The position numbers were made by a program, and so were the translations under genes. Shown here one piece after another: positions 1 to 10,364 of a DNA stretch of 64,000 nt. Each line of letters starts with the position of its first letter. Within the stretch, counting starts at the first letter, position 1. This stretch comes from Laccaria trichodermophora (lineage: Eukaryota > Basidiomycota > Agaricomycetes > Agaricales > Hydnangiaceae), in NCBI GenBank assembly GCA_018417955.1, contig JACTVC010000007.1, positions 1,116,001-1,180,000 of the forward strand, written 5' to 3'. Below the pieces are notes generated by a model that did not search any database, was not told the DNA's origin, and worked only from the letters and a program-made list of their open reading frames with translations.

Positions 1-280
1 AAGAGAGGGGGGGAGGGGGAGAGGAAGGAAGGAAGGAAGGGAGGGAGGATGGGGGGAGGATGGATGGATGGAAGGAGAGAAGGGGGGAGGAAGGAAGGGA
101 GGAAGGAGGGAAGGGGGGAGGAAGGAAGGAAGGGGGGAGGAAGGGAGGGACAGAGAGTGGTATGGGGGTGTGATCAATGTGATCAGCATAGGAAAGGGGA
201 AGGAAGGAAGGGAGGAGGGACAGGCAATGGTGTGGGGCAGGCCCTGGGGAGGGGATGGAGGGGGAGAGAGTGGTGGGGAC
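1..280. repeat. Purine-rich GGAAGGAAGG tract
   Basis: This is nearly pure A/G with GGAAGG and GGGGAGGAAGG units. It is the purine strand of the tract that sits near the CAGTACTT end of this element family. A mirror-type purine tract of this kind can in principle form triplex DNA; that is inference. Confidence 0.85.
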
Positions 281-1073
281 TAATAAAGGAGAAGGGGGTA
301 GTGCTGGGCCTCGTCGTCCATTGTCGTCGTCATCCTGGGTCATTGTGTGGTCATTGTCACACTGTTGTTGTCGCGTTGTCATTGTCGTGTGGTTGTCAAC
401 GTGTTGTTGTTGTCATGTTGTTGTTGTTGTATTGTTGTCGTTTTGTGACATGGCGTTGCGGCGTGCATGGTCGTCGTGGGTGCTCGTGGATGGTGGTGGG
501 TTCGTCGCATTGTCGTCGTTGTGACGTGGCGTTGCGGCGTTTGCGTGGTCGTCGTGGTGGGTGCTTGTGGATGGTGGTGGGTGCCATCTGGATTGTGGTG
601 GGTGCTCATGGATTGTGGTGGTGTTGTTGTTGTTGTCCATTTGGCTGCCACGTCACTGGCGGTGGTCGTTGCTGTTTGTTGCTGGGTGGTCGTTGCTGTT
701 GTGGAGTCATCGTCGTTGTCATGGGTTGGCGTGGCGTTGTTGGTTTATCGTGGCTGTCGTGGGGGTGGGGGAGAGGATGGTTGTTGGTGGTGGAAAGGAA
801 TGGTGTTGCATTTGTTTGGTAATGTTGCCTTTGTTTGGTAACAAAAGTAAAACAAACAAACCAATGACTGGATTCTGTTGCATTCCGTTCCTGCCAATCC
901 TGCGGAACATTCTGGTGTCAATTCTGGAATGCCATAATTCCACCGGAATGGTAAGGCACTGGAATTATGAAAATAGCAGGCCTCCCTGCCAAATTTCATT
1001 CCTCTGGAATCCACTGGAATCCGCAGGAATGACCGGATTCCTGCAGGAATTAGGGGGGCACTGATAAGACCTC
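1..1073 (-). mobile_element. Non-autonomous asymmetric-terminus element, cut by window start
   Basis: The right end reads GATAAGACCTC at 1063-1073, the reverse complement of the GAGGTCTT-type terminus. Inside it are GGAATCC/GGATTCC repeats (about 880-1050), a GTTGTCGTC-rich block (about 300-780) and a purine tract (1-280). The whole segment is an inverted, diverged copy of 39634-40924, which is complete, so the missing CAGTACTT end should lie just left of the window. The long open frames across 49-1064 are products of skewed simple sequence and do not resemble protein. No transposase is encoded, so movement would need one supplied in trans. Confidence 0.8.
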
Positions 1074-1820
1074 CCACCCACTGTCGCCTTGCCATCACCA
1101 TCACCAATGGCCACCACCACACACACTTGTCACCCACAACCACCACACCAACGATGATGTGGCAATGCCATGTCACCTGAAAGTGCCACATCGCTGTCAG
1201 CAACGTGGCAAAAGATGAATGATGACTGTTGTTGTCATTCATTGTCATGCAAAGGTAAGTGCCCAACCCCCTCCATCCCAACCCACCTTGTTAACAACTA
1301 GTGCCGACAACAACGAGCACCCATGCCAATGAAGAGTGCCCATGCCAATGAAGAGTGCCCATGCCAATGAAGAGTGCCCATGCCAATGAAGAGTGCCCAT
1401 AACAATGATGAGTGCCCATGACAATGACAATGCAACACAACGAAGACGCGACAGAATGACAATGAGCATCCACATCGTCGAGTGCACCCAGCTCCATGAC
1501 CTGTGCACAGCAAAGAGTGCAATTGAAGCCATTTGCAGCCTTTCTTGCATTTAGGTGATGTTGTGGGTTTGTAGTTCCATGGTGCTGCTTTGTGTTCCTG
1601 TATATGTGCTGAGTGGCATGATGGTGGTGGATTGCTGGACATCGTAATGGGCTCCATGGCAATGGGAGAGGGATGTGGAAGAGAAAGGAACAGGCCACAC
1701 CAGACATGTGAAAATTTCATGCTGAGCTCACCCAAGGCCTACCTGCCAATTAAATAGAGCTACCTACCTCTGAAATCCACCTGAGCTTGGCAGGAATTAC
1801 AGGGGGACAATAAAGACCTT
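1074..1820 (-). mobile_element. Right part of an outer element hosting the 1-1073 insertion
   Basis: The segment ends at 1810-1820 with a GACCTT version of the GAGGTCTT terminus preceded by a CCCCC-type run (GGGGGACAAT on this strand). A GGCAGGAATT motif lies just inside. The left end must be outside the window, so 1-1073 appears nested within it. Contents are non-coding, apart from a 19-bp tandem repeat at about 1318-1420. It is inserted at the start of the transposase remnant that begins at 1821. Confidence 0.55.
1318..1420. repeat. 19-bp tandem repeat
   Basis: About five head-to-tail copies of a unit containing CAATGAAGAGTGCCCATGC. The last copies are degenerate. Confidence 0.85.
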
Positions 1821-2714
1821 GCTCTTTTTGACTCTGCTACCTGGTGTTTCAGCTTTACCTGAAAGAGACTTTCCTGATATCACATTTAAAGTGTTCAATG
1901 ACTTTGTTAAAGACAATTTCAGCTCCAAAGTCACTCTTTCCACGGTTCTCTTGGTTCTTTTCTCATTGAGAGATAATCCTGAACTTCTAAGCTTACATGC
2001 TAAGCAACAAAATCCTACTGGAAAGGGAGAAAATGCAGTCCATGTCAGTGCATGGATGAAAGGTCTAGTTTGTGCACTCATGGAGAAGCTTGGAGAAAAG
2101 TCTGATACTCTTGTGAAAAAGACGCAAAGTACTAGTCCAGATCTTAAGATTGTTGCAATAGGAGATAAACTTGATGATCTTTCAAAGCTTCTAGGCCTAC
2201 ACCCATATGATGATGATGGAAACTATCAAGGAAAGCTGAAACCAACATCTCATAATGAAATTAAACCAGTTCTACTCATCTGTCCTAATTCTGCCTTTTG
2301 TAAAAAAACCACTTGTTTTATTGTGGATAGCTACCATTCCATCAATCACCATACAACTGATTATATCTGTCATAAATGGTGTAATGCTGCACCACTCAAT
2401 GGATCTGCACCTAATCTGGTTGTATCTGCTGTTGATAAAAAATGGTCAACCATATTTGAAAAGAGCTTTCAATACTCAGGCACAGTAATCAGGTTTATAA
2501 TATATATTTTATAACTTATTGATTTTCTAGGCTTGTGAACAATTCAATTCTTGGCTTTGTGGATTTTAACTGGTTTCTTCATACTATGCTTTTCTATCAC
2601 ACAAGATATGTGATTAGAAAGCAAGAATTAGCTAAAGATTCATCAGATGGAGAAGAAGAGGATGAAATGGGTAAGCAAACAGTAGATGACTCTGTTCAGA
2701 ATTACATGAACTAA
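1821..2714 (+). pseudogene. CxC5/CxC6-type transposase gene, internal-deletion derivative
   Basis: The translated product matches the gene at 32561-34958. It begins inside the hydrophobic segment (LLPGVSALPE), continues through the helical N-region (LSTVLLVLFSLRDNPELLSL) and reaches the first cysteines of the CxC5 cluster (ICPNSAFCKKTTC). It then jumps in frame to the second catalytic-type aspartate motif (FIVDSYH, HKWCNAAP, SAPNLV), so the rest of CxC5, the CxC6 region and the first aspartate motif are missing. A possible intron precedes the glutamate motif ACEQFNSWL at 2531. About ten residues after CGF are also lost. The frame ends with an acidic tail and TAA at 2712. The 5' end is replaced by the element ending at 1820. 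This is a dead copy that retains both ends of the gene. Confidence 0.85.
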
Positions 2715-2774
2715 ATGTATGTACAATATCAATCAAGTCACATGATTTATCAATGTCAAATATCACATGACTTC

Positions 2775-2998
2775 CAAAAATAGTTCTGTCTATAAAGCAG
2801 ACTCCATTCCATCAGACTCCATTGAAATTCCACTTGGAATTCAGTGGAATCCACTGGAATGTGAGATTTCTACAATTCCACCAGATTCTAAATGGAATTC
2901 TGACACTCCAGCAGATTCGAAATAGAATTCTGACACTCTGCTGGATTCCAGTGGAATCTGCTGGAACTCATGTGGGAGAGTGTGTACCACCATTGTTG
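2775..2998 (+). repeat. Terminal GGAATCC array of the 1821-2714 element
   Basis: The block contains repeated TGGAATCC/GGAATTC motifs and aligns with the right end of the element at 59370-59584, sharing GGAATCCACTGGAAT and GGAACTCATG. The last bases (GTGGGAGAGTGTGTACC) correspond to the GGGTAAAGTACTG end but have diverged. It runs into the 3' end of the minus-strand gene that follows. Confidence 0.6.
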
Positions 2999-4670
2999 TC
3001 ATTGCGTGGCATCATCATTTTTGTCTCAATTTTACCACTCCACTGCTGTGCAAACTTGAGTAACAAAGCGGCCTCACCCTCTGCTAAGCCTGTGAGCTTG
3101 GAAATGCGGTTGAGACTAGCAATTGAGAGTGAATCAGGAAGGTAATGCTTATCACTCAATCCAGTGAATGCTGCTTCGATCTTGGCTGGATCGACTGATT
3201 TTTCGTGACCAAATGCATCGAGACAAGCCTGTAGCTCTCGATCTAGTGCGGGAGGTGGAGACGAAGGGGGCTGATCAGATCGTGCAGGAGAGGACAATGG
3301 GCTACAGGCGTGTTTTCGATGCCAGGGGGTTTCATTCAATTGGTTGACTTGCCCTTGCAACAATGTGTTGATTAAAGGAAAGATGCTGGAAATTGCGGCC
3401 ATAGCGTCAGGCCCTGACTGCGATAAGGATGCCTGGTGTTGAGGACCAGAACGGCCATGTGCCTTTGCGACGTGTGATGTGCATGCAACATCCTCATGGA
3501 ACAGATTTGCAGGAGGATCCCGAGGAGTTGTTTTTTTAGCTGCCTAAAGATACAGTGATTTAATCTGACCAAAAGACCAAAGAAATTAACATACAATGGC
3601 AGCCGCCCACCCTTGGATTTCCAGCAATTTAATGGGAAGTGCATGCTGTCTTTGACGTAGCATGCAATTCCGTGCTCATCACATTTCCATTCTTCCTGAA
3701 GGTCCATGATAATCGATCTGTGAAGCTGATCTTCAGCTGAGAATGTGTCGACCCTTGTCACCTATCCAATTTGTTAGAAAGAAAAGACATATCCAGCTTT
3801 TGTACAACGTACCTGGGTACCTATGTAAAGCTCGCCACCAGACCATGACAGCAGATGTGGATCTGAAAGGTGAACACGGTATAGATCCATATCAGCCATG
3901 TCGAAGCTAATTAGAACTGCAGTAACAGTCTTCTTCTGCTTGAGTTGATCCATGGCATTGCGAAAGTCTTGGTTGTCTCGTAACATTGGCACATTGGTTT
4001 TTCCACCCCTGCAATGCTTTGAGTTTAAAACAGATGGAATTCAGAAAATACCTACAAGGATCCAGACCAGGACATCTTGATCAGGAAACCAGATACTTCG
4101 CCAGGCTGGTACGAGAGGTGGAGGTTGTGTAGCTTGAGGACTTCAATCACTATGCCAACCCTTGACATATCGAGGATGCAAAGTGCAGAACTGGTGGCGG
4201 AGGTCGAGTCTTTTTTAGGCTTTCCTTGTGGTCCCTTGCCCGGCACCATGAAGTTCATTGTGACTGTCAGGAAAAACTTGCGCTCCAGTGCTGCACATGA
4301 AAATAAATCAGGATGTGTTCCGAGTCTTCGCAAAACAAAGTTATTCTTACATGGTGCAGCTGTAATGAGCTCATTGATATCTTGATCTATACAAAGTGAC
4401 CATTCAGTAAAATTCTTTGGAACCTAGGCAAAAAGTACCTTCTGTATCACCTTCTTGTTCTTGAGCTTGAGGGTTTTCTGTGACAGCCGATGGCTGATGA
4501 GACGTCGTGGTGGATCCAGAAAGCGCTTGGCCGGCGTGTGGGAAGTAAGGCTCAAAATGTTCGGGGCGCGCTATCCCAGGCATGAGGGTGGGAAGGACGA
4601 CAAGCTCATGGAAGTTGGTACCATCTGGTCCATTGACTGACCAACGGTTAGAGTGACGTGTCATAGACAT
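2968..4670 (-). CDS. Multi-exon gene of an agaricomycete family of unknown function
   Basis: The start is ATG at 4670 (MSMTRHSNRWSVNG), with a TATA-like box about 85 bp upstream. The frame continues through introns with good borders (for example GTAAGAATAA...TGTGCAG, GTAGGTATTT...TTGCAG, GTACGTTGTA...GGATAG and GTATGTTAAT...CTTTAG). Landmarks in order are VPKNFTEWSLCIDQDINEL, ERKFFLTVTMNFMVPGKG, GGKTNVPMLRDNQDFRNAM, LISFDMADMDLYRVHL and a Pro/Ser-rich linker. The C-terminus is helical (LQACLDAFGHEKSVDPAKIE then LNRISKLTGLAEGEAALLL, WSGKIE) and looks SAM-like. The layout matches a family common in mushroom genomes; no function is known to me. The last ten or so residues are encoded by the neighbouring element end. 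The border near 4440 is unresolved, because the clean frame restarts at VPKNF with no good donor before it. No other disabling change was seen. Confidence 0.7.
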
Positions 4671-4748
4671 TGGTGAGGAGTGAGATAGATAGAAGAAAGT
4701 AGCAAGAAAGTAGGGGAGTTTGATGGTTCAAGATGGTTCTAGTACTAG

Positions 4749-4757
4749 TTTATATAC
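4749..4757 (-). promoter_or_regulatory. Possible TATA box of the 4670 gene
   Basis: On the minus strand the sequence reads GTATATAAAC about 85 bp upstream of the start codon at 4670. Spacing suits a fungal promoter; nothing else supports it. Confidence 0.4.
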
Positions 4758-4759
4758 GG

Positions 4760-5125
4760 TAGAAATACACAAGAGAATAGGTATCAGATGCATATGTAAT
4801 TGGGGGTCAATATCGTGTGCCGTTGCACAATGAGGAATTCATTGAAAAATGGTCAACGCAAGGTCAACAAGGAGGCAGGGATAAATGTATTGATCATAGA
4901 TGAAATTCCAGCAGGGATGACAGAGATTATTTGAATGTGGTTCATGGCCAGACGGTGATGACAGGGGTCGTGGATAAAGCAGGCTGAGTGCAAGCTACCA
5001 GTATGCATTGGCTAGTTGTTATCTTACAATCTAGGGATCCATCGGTGCTAAATTTGGTAATATTTGTCATCATATTTGGGCAGGACAAACAGTTTGAAAA
5101 AAACGAGTGTTCAATCATTTATGCA
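4760..5125. other. Intergenic, no clear feature
   Basis: Upstream region of the 4670 gene. I see no open frame with family resemblance and no repeat structure here. Confidence 0.5.
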
Positions 5126-5129
5126 AAGG

Positions 5130-5366
5130 GCAGTATACATACTATGCTTGTTTACCATGTCAAGCATGTGCTTGCCAAGATGACATCTATGGAAGATGAT
5201 GAAGAAAGCAGATGAAGAAAGCAGTGATGAAGAAAGGAGTCATGAGGAAAGCAATCAGGAGGAAGAAATGGATTCAAAAAGTGAAAGTAGTTCAGGTTCA
5301 GACAATGATGATAAGGAAAGTAGTTCTACAAATAGTACTGATCATGATATGCATCTTTCAGATTGA
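5130..5366 (+). pseudogene. C-terminal fragment of a CxC5/CxC6 transposase gene
   Basis: The translation IHTMLVYHVKHVLAKM matches the region just after the glutamate motif of the 32561-34958 gene. It is followed by an acidic Glu/Asp/Ser tail ending DHDMHLSD and a stop at 5364-5366, the same ending as the 34958 copy. A frameshift lies near 5212 (EESR then stop; the tail continues in another frame). Everything upstream of 5130 is lost. Confidence 0.8.
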
Positions 5367-5499
5367 GTATCTCTTCAATAGGAGTAGTTTGTGATAAATC
5401 ATTAAAAATGTATTTCGCAATGCTAGCAAAATAGCATATAGTTTGGTAGAGTCTAGTTTTGTGTTAGTAGAGGCAGAGGTGGAAGGGATTGTATTATAA

Positions 5500-5651
5500 G
5501 GCTGCCTAAAGTGTTAAGAGTAGCTGGCAGTCCAGTGGAGTCCAGTTTTGTACCAGTCTGTAGTGAAATCTCAATATATAGTGAAGTCCAGTGGAATCCA
5601 GTGGAATCCAGTGGAGTCCATGTGGATTATGTGGGGAATGGTAAAGTACTG
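5500..5651 (+). mobile_element. Right end of a CxC5/CxC6 element
   Basis: After the gene fragment come GTCCAGTGGAGTCC-type repeats and the right terminus GGTAAAGTACTG ending at 5651. The order (gene tail, short spacer, array, CATGTGGATTATGTGGGG, terminus) is the same as at 34958-35969. The left end of this copy is missing, so no target duplication can be tested. Confidence 0.75.
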
Positions 5652-6110
5652 GCTGATAGGTGTGAAGTTTCAGGGGGTCTCGATGGGAAAGCTTAGACTT
5701 TAATCTCTCAAACACACAGGATAACCAGGGGTGGTTCCTCAATCTCTTTTCTTCTCCCCACCCAGTCTCAGACACAAAGCCAGGGAGGAAGCAGATATAG
5801 AATATATTGCTATCCTGGATGACACCAGCAGAGTGAGGGACAGTTTCAAATTGGACAACTGTTCTATCTCTGATCATCCCTCTGCTGTGAACAGCAACAT
5901 GCATGCAGTCAGCAGGGTCAGTTCCCCACCCTCTAAAGTCCAGACATACAATTCTGGTGCCAAGATGGATTTTGTCTTTCTGATTTCACTCTGAGATCTG
6001 GAAATAAAAAGTCCCTTGAGGAGATAGGTCCTGTGGGCATTCCAGGTGCCACAAACACAGGGAGATGATGGCTGGTGGGGCACCATAGGCAGGGGGTGAC
6101 CGAGGAGGCA
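5652..6110. other. Unassigned, possible coding remnant
   Basis: The plus strand is open over 5731-5994 with residues such as EEADIEYIAILDDTSRVRDS, followed by a frame that does not continue. I do not recognise the protein and cannot exclude chance. Confidence 0.3.
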
Positions 6111-6114
6111 TGGG

Positions 6115-6525
6115 GTGGGGATTGAGTTGCAAGCGAGCAACATCCTACATGAAGCCTACTGCGGCAAGCTCAAATGGCACCCTGCTCATCAGGAAAACAA
6201 GAAGAAGGATAAGGGGAAGGGGACATTGGTTGGGGATGGCTTACCATGTGTGCTCACTGGTGATGCCTTTTACAAAGCAGTTGTTGAGTTCAAGAAAGCG
6301 AAGGTTGCTGAGGAGAGGGACACTGAGATGAAGAAGGATGCGAGGGCTGTCTATGCCACTGTCTTGAAGGAGTGGCAGGAGGGGGAAGCTGCCCGAAAAG
6401 CCGAGAAGGAAGAGATGTTGATGGAGTACAGGCAAGCCATCACCTGCTGGGAAAACATGAAGAAAAGATCAGCCAGGAAGAAGACACAGTTTAACCATAT
6501 AGTAAATGTGGCTTTTACTACATGA
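6115..6525 (+). pseudogene. C-terminal fragment of a probable DDE transposase (pogo-like)
   Basis: The frame contains GLPCVLTGDAFYKAVVEF followed by a highly charged helical region rich in Lys/Glu (EWQEGEAARKAEKEEM). This resembles the tail of DDE-superfamily transposases that are abundant in agaricomycetes. No catalytic core is present upstream, so it is a remnant. The family assignment is from memory of the tail pattern only; an unrelated coiled-coil protein is possible. Confidence 0.4.
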
Positions 6526-6535
6526 AGAATCATTG

Positions 6536-6655
6536 ATAGTCCTCAGGATTCCTGAAGACTTGACCAATTTTTTTTACTCTAAATCAAATTTACCAAAATT
6601 ATAGTGTAGTCCCCCAGGAATCCTCAGGAATCCAGTGAAGTACGATGAGATCTTT
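6536..6655. mobile_element. Short element sharing ends with 21161-22195
   Basis: The piece contains CCTCAGGATTCCTGA, a T-rich core, then AAAATTATAGTGTAGTCCC and CAGGAATCCTCAGGAATCC. The last parts match the right end of the element at 22090-22160. It looks like a very short derivative or solo end. Borders are not certain. Confidence 0.45.
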
Positions 6656-7409
6656 CTGACATTCAGCACCATCCCTCCATCATCAGACAGCTCCCCTGCC
6701 CCCAGCCATCCCAGTGTTGCCCCAATTTCCTTGAACATCAGCAGTGCCACTTAGAGCTCCAATGGGGACATCCAGGAATGTGTTACACAATTGCCAGACT
6801 GTTCAGGCTGGGGAGGCACAGCCTGCCCAGCCTCAGAAATTGCCTTCTGTTTGGAATGGAAGAGACAAGCTGGTAGAGCTGTATAGAGAAAAATTGGGTA
6901 ACATAAGAATAGATAGCATCTTTAAAATCTTCACAGAAGTTGTCATTTGAGCAGATGAGGTAAGATGGCATGCCTGAAAATATTGCATTTAAGAAAAGAA
7001 AGTTGTTGGCACAGTGACGACCAAATCCAGTAAAGGCACCAAATGGGTTGTTGCAAATAATGGGCCTTCTGGGAGGGTTGGGAAGCAGACTTGTATCAAG
7101 GGCTGTCCTTTCCCTTTCTTCAAGAGCACCTGTAGATCTGTAAAAAAAATTCAGATATATCTCAGCCTCCCAATGAAGAAATGGAGGTACTTTCTTGCAA
7201 AGAATGAGTCAATCCTGTGATTGGAATGTGCTTTAGCATGTGCCTGGTGAAGAGCACCTACCTCTTGCAAATAGATTATTCCTGACAAACATCAGCTCTC
7301 CACCTGTCTAGAGCCTGTCTTGCCAATTCTGTCTCCAAATGCCAGTCAGGACCTCAACCAAGGCAGAGCTGAAAAGACTGGTCCATGACTATTTGATAGA
7401 TGATTTTAG
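6656..7409. other. No clear gene
   Basis: Only short open frames are present, for example 6744-6950 on the plus strand with no recognisable family. No repeats stand out. Confidence 0.4.
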
Positions 7410-7756
7410 CACTTCAGTCACCCATTTTAGGGTACCTCAATGGTACACATTCCAGAGTGGTATGTGAGCACCATACCAATACCATGGAACCATGGAATGG
7501 AAAACTCATACCATATCCCACTCATACCAATACCAAGTTACCATACCATACCATGACATGTTATACCATACCAAATGGTATGATACCACTTCATACCATC
7601 ATACCAAAGCTGTCACTGGGTGTCTGGGGTCCTTTTCCAAAATAAATAAATAAATTCTGCAGGCTGCAATACTGGTCCATTGGGTACCATTTTTTGTGGG
7701 GTGGTTCTCCATGTTTTTCTTGAGATATTGGGCTACAAATTGAGGCTAGATAGTCC

Positions 7757-8045
7757 TACAAGCTTTTGTAGTCTAAAAAGCACACACTACAAACATTTGT
7801 TATCCAAAAAGCGGACACTACAAACATTGTAATGAAAAAAGCGGACACTACAAACATTTGTAGTCCAAAAAGCGCACACTACAAATATTGTAATGAAAAA
7901 AGCATACACTACAAGCCTTTGTAATGACAAAGGCAAAGACTACATATATTTGTTGTCCAAAAAGCGGACACTACAAACTTTAGTAATGAAAAAAGCGCAC
8001 ACTAGTAACTTTTGTAGTGAAAAAGCAGACAGTACAAACCAAACT
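7757..8045. repeat. CTACAAA/GCGGACAC tandem array
   Basis: Units alternate GCGGACACTACAAAC with TTTGTAGTCCAAAAAGC or TTGTAATGAAAAAAGC, with a period of roughly 35-40 bp. The same array type occurs at 16165, 23740, 50750 and 52020. Confidence 0.85.
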
Positions 8046-8065
8046 GATATTACGTAATGACTTTC

Positions 8066-8411
8066 CAAATTGGGAAATATGCGAACATCGTCATAAACAA
8101 TGACAACACTAAGCTAGCCACTAACTCCAGTGGCCCAAAGAGCGTGGGAAACAGTTCCCAACCTAAATGTGCACTGTGCCTGACATTAGGTGTAGCAGAA
8201 AAAAGTGTAACGCTTTTCCCAATTAGGAAATGGCCCAATTGGGAAATAGTGCAGACATCGTCATGAACAGTGACAACACTAAGCTAGCCAATAACTCCAG
8301 TGGCCCAAAGAGCGTGGGAAACAGTTCCCAACCTAACTGCACACTGTGCCTGACATTAGGTGTGGCAGAAAAGAGTGTAACGCTTTTCCCAATTAGGAAA
8401 TGGCCCAATTA
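8066..8411. repeat. Two tandem 173-bp copies
   Basis: Two adjacent copies share CAACACTAAGCTAGCCA, CCCAAAGAGCGTGGGAAAC and GTGTAACGCTTTTCCCAATT. Relatives flank the palindrome centre at 50380-50730 and 52610-52960. Confidence 0.85.
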
Positions 8412-8550
8412 GGAAATAGTGCACACATCAAAGCGGACACTACAAAATTTTAGCCTCACTTTGGTCAAAGCCATTGGTAAATATATGTAAACAAACTTCG
8501 AAATGAGAGTTTTCTGCCTTCCTCTGCCTAAATAAAAATAGATTATGGTT

Positions 8551-8875
8551 CCTGATACCATGGTATGGTATGAGGGTGCATGGTATGGTATGGTATGGTA
8601 TGGGAGTGCAATACCATGGTATGATATGAGGGTGCATGGTATGATATGAGGGTGCATGGTATGAGGGTGCATGGTATGGTAGGGAGTGCAATACCATGGT
8701 ATAAGGGTGCAATACCATGGTATGAGGGTGCAATACCATGGTATACCATGGTATGGTATAGTATGGGAGTGCAATACCATGGTATGGTAGAGGGTGCAAT
8801 ACCATGGTGTGGTATGGGAGTGCAATACCATGGTATGTGGTGTGGTATGAGGGTACATGGTATGGTATGAGGGTG
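8551..8875. repeat. TATGG / CCATGGTAT microsatellite-like block
   Basis: Pentamer-like TATGG runs are interspersed with the palindrome ATACCATGGTAT and GAGGGTGCA. Open frames here on both strands are low complexity and are not genes. Confidence 0.85.
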
Positions 8876-9472
8876 CAGTTGGAAATCTTAGAAAAAACCT
8901 GAAGAACCTTTCCACTTTTCTTTGCTTCTCAATGACCACTTCATCCCAATGGATGTGGTATTGTTTGATTTGGATGGATATTTGTTCTTCTTATAGAAAG
9001 GACTGGGAAAGATATGTATCATTAAATGGCTTTGGATGCATGAGAAAGCTGGGATAAAGCCTATTTGAACTCATTTTCAATAGATGGTTTGGACTATCTA
9101 GCCTCAATTTGTAGCCCAATATCTCAAGAAAAACATGGAGAACCACCCCACAAAAAATGGTACCCAATGGACCAGTATTGCAGCCTGTAGAATTTATTTA
9201 TTTGTTTTGGAAAAGGACCCCAGACACCCAGTGACAGCTTTGGTATGATGGTATGAAGTGGTATCATACCATTTGGTATGGTATAACATGTCATGGTATG
9301 GTATGGTAACTTGGTATTGGTATGAGTGGGATATGGTATGAGTTTTCCATTCCATGGTTCCATGGTATTGGTATGGTGCTCACATACCACTCTGGAATGT
9401 GTACCATTGAGGTACCCTTAAATCAAAGAATTCATATACCTCATAGGTACCCTAAAATGGGTGACTGAAGTG

Positions 9473-10364
9473 GTATGGTATGGTATGGTATGAGAGTGCA
9501 ACATGGGATTACAATACCATGGTATAATATTTTGATAATGAAGACTCTGACAAGACTTTGGATTGGATAGATTCACTCAGCTTCAATAAATTGGACCAAA
9601 TATTATGACAAAGAAGAGTTTGGCCAAACACTCAGGACAACAATACTTGATTCCACATATGTAGTTTTTAAGAAAATTGAGATTATATGATGGTGTTGTT
9701 GGCCATACTATATGTGTATGCTATGTAAGTAGGCAGGACTGTCTGATTGGCCCTACTGGGCAAAATATATTTAACCTATTATTGAAAGCATTCATATTAA
9801 TGGCTTTTCAGGAGTGAAAAAACCCTCAATTGAACTGATTTTTAGATGTGGTTTTGTTTGATTTGGATGAATATTGTTCTAATAGACAGGATTGGGAAAG
9901 ATATGTATCATTACATGGCTTTGGGTGCATGTGAAAGCTGGGATAAAGCTTATTTAAACTCATTTTAAATAGATGGTTTGGACTATCTGGCCTCAATTTG
10001 TAGCCTAATATCTCAGGAAAAACCTGGAGAACCACCCCACAAAAAATGGCACCCAATGGACCAGTATTGCAGCCTGCAGAAATAATTTATATATTTTGGA
10101 AAAGGACCCCAGACACTCTATGTCAGCTTTGGTATGATGGTATGAAGTGACATCATACCATCTGGTATGGTATGGTGACATGGTATTGGTATGGTATGGT
10201 AACATGGTATTGGTATGAGTGGGGTATGGTATGGGTTTTCCATTCCATGGTACCATGGTATTGGTATGGAGCTCATATACCACCCTGGAATGGGTACCTC
10301 CAAGGTACCCTAAATCAAGGAATTGATGTACCTCATAGGTACCCAAAAATGGGTGACTGAAGTG
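9473..10364 (-). mobile_element. Second foldback-family segment, ends at 10364
   Basis: This is an inverted relative of the 49159-50160 segment. It ends with GGGTGACTGAAGTG at 10364, immediately against the truncated Tnp2-like reading frame. The left part (GTATGG run, then ACAATACCATGGTAT) looks like the interior of a larger element into which 7410-9472 may have inserted. Confidence 0.65.

Larger units (their letters stand above)
7410..9472. mobile_element. Foldback element with CACTTCAGTCACCC ends
   Basis: The left end CACTTCAGTCACCC at 7410 is matched by its reverse complement ending at 9472. Arms of roughly 350 bp (7410-7750 and about 9090-9472) are nearly identical inverted copies. The left arm lacks about 35 bp between two GGGTACCT direct repeats. 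The interior holds a CTACAAA array, a 173-bp tandem pair and a TATGG array. No protein is encoded. The flanking octamers (GATTTTAG and GTATGGTA) differ, so no target duplication is claimed. Related copies lie at 47515 and 49159. Confidence 0.75.

Noticed and set aside
49..841. Several open frames of 60-260 codons on both strands
   Set aside because: They lie in purine-rich and GTTGTC-rich simple sequence, overlap each other in all frames, and give low-complexity Cys/Val/Gly or Thr/His products.
4434..4450. A 15-nt GT-AG mini-intron in the minus-strand gene (GTACTTTTTGCCTAG)
   Set aside because: Too short for fungal splicing, and removing 15 nt does not reach the clean frame beginning VPKNF; the real border is unresolved.
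8409..8939. Open frames rich in Tyr, His, Thr, Pro and Met
   Set aside because: Direct translation of TACCA/TATGG microsatellite sequence; no protein family resemblance.
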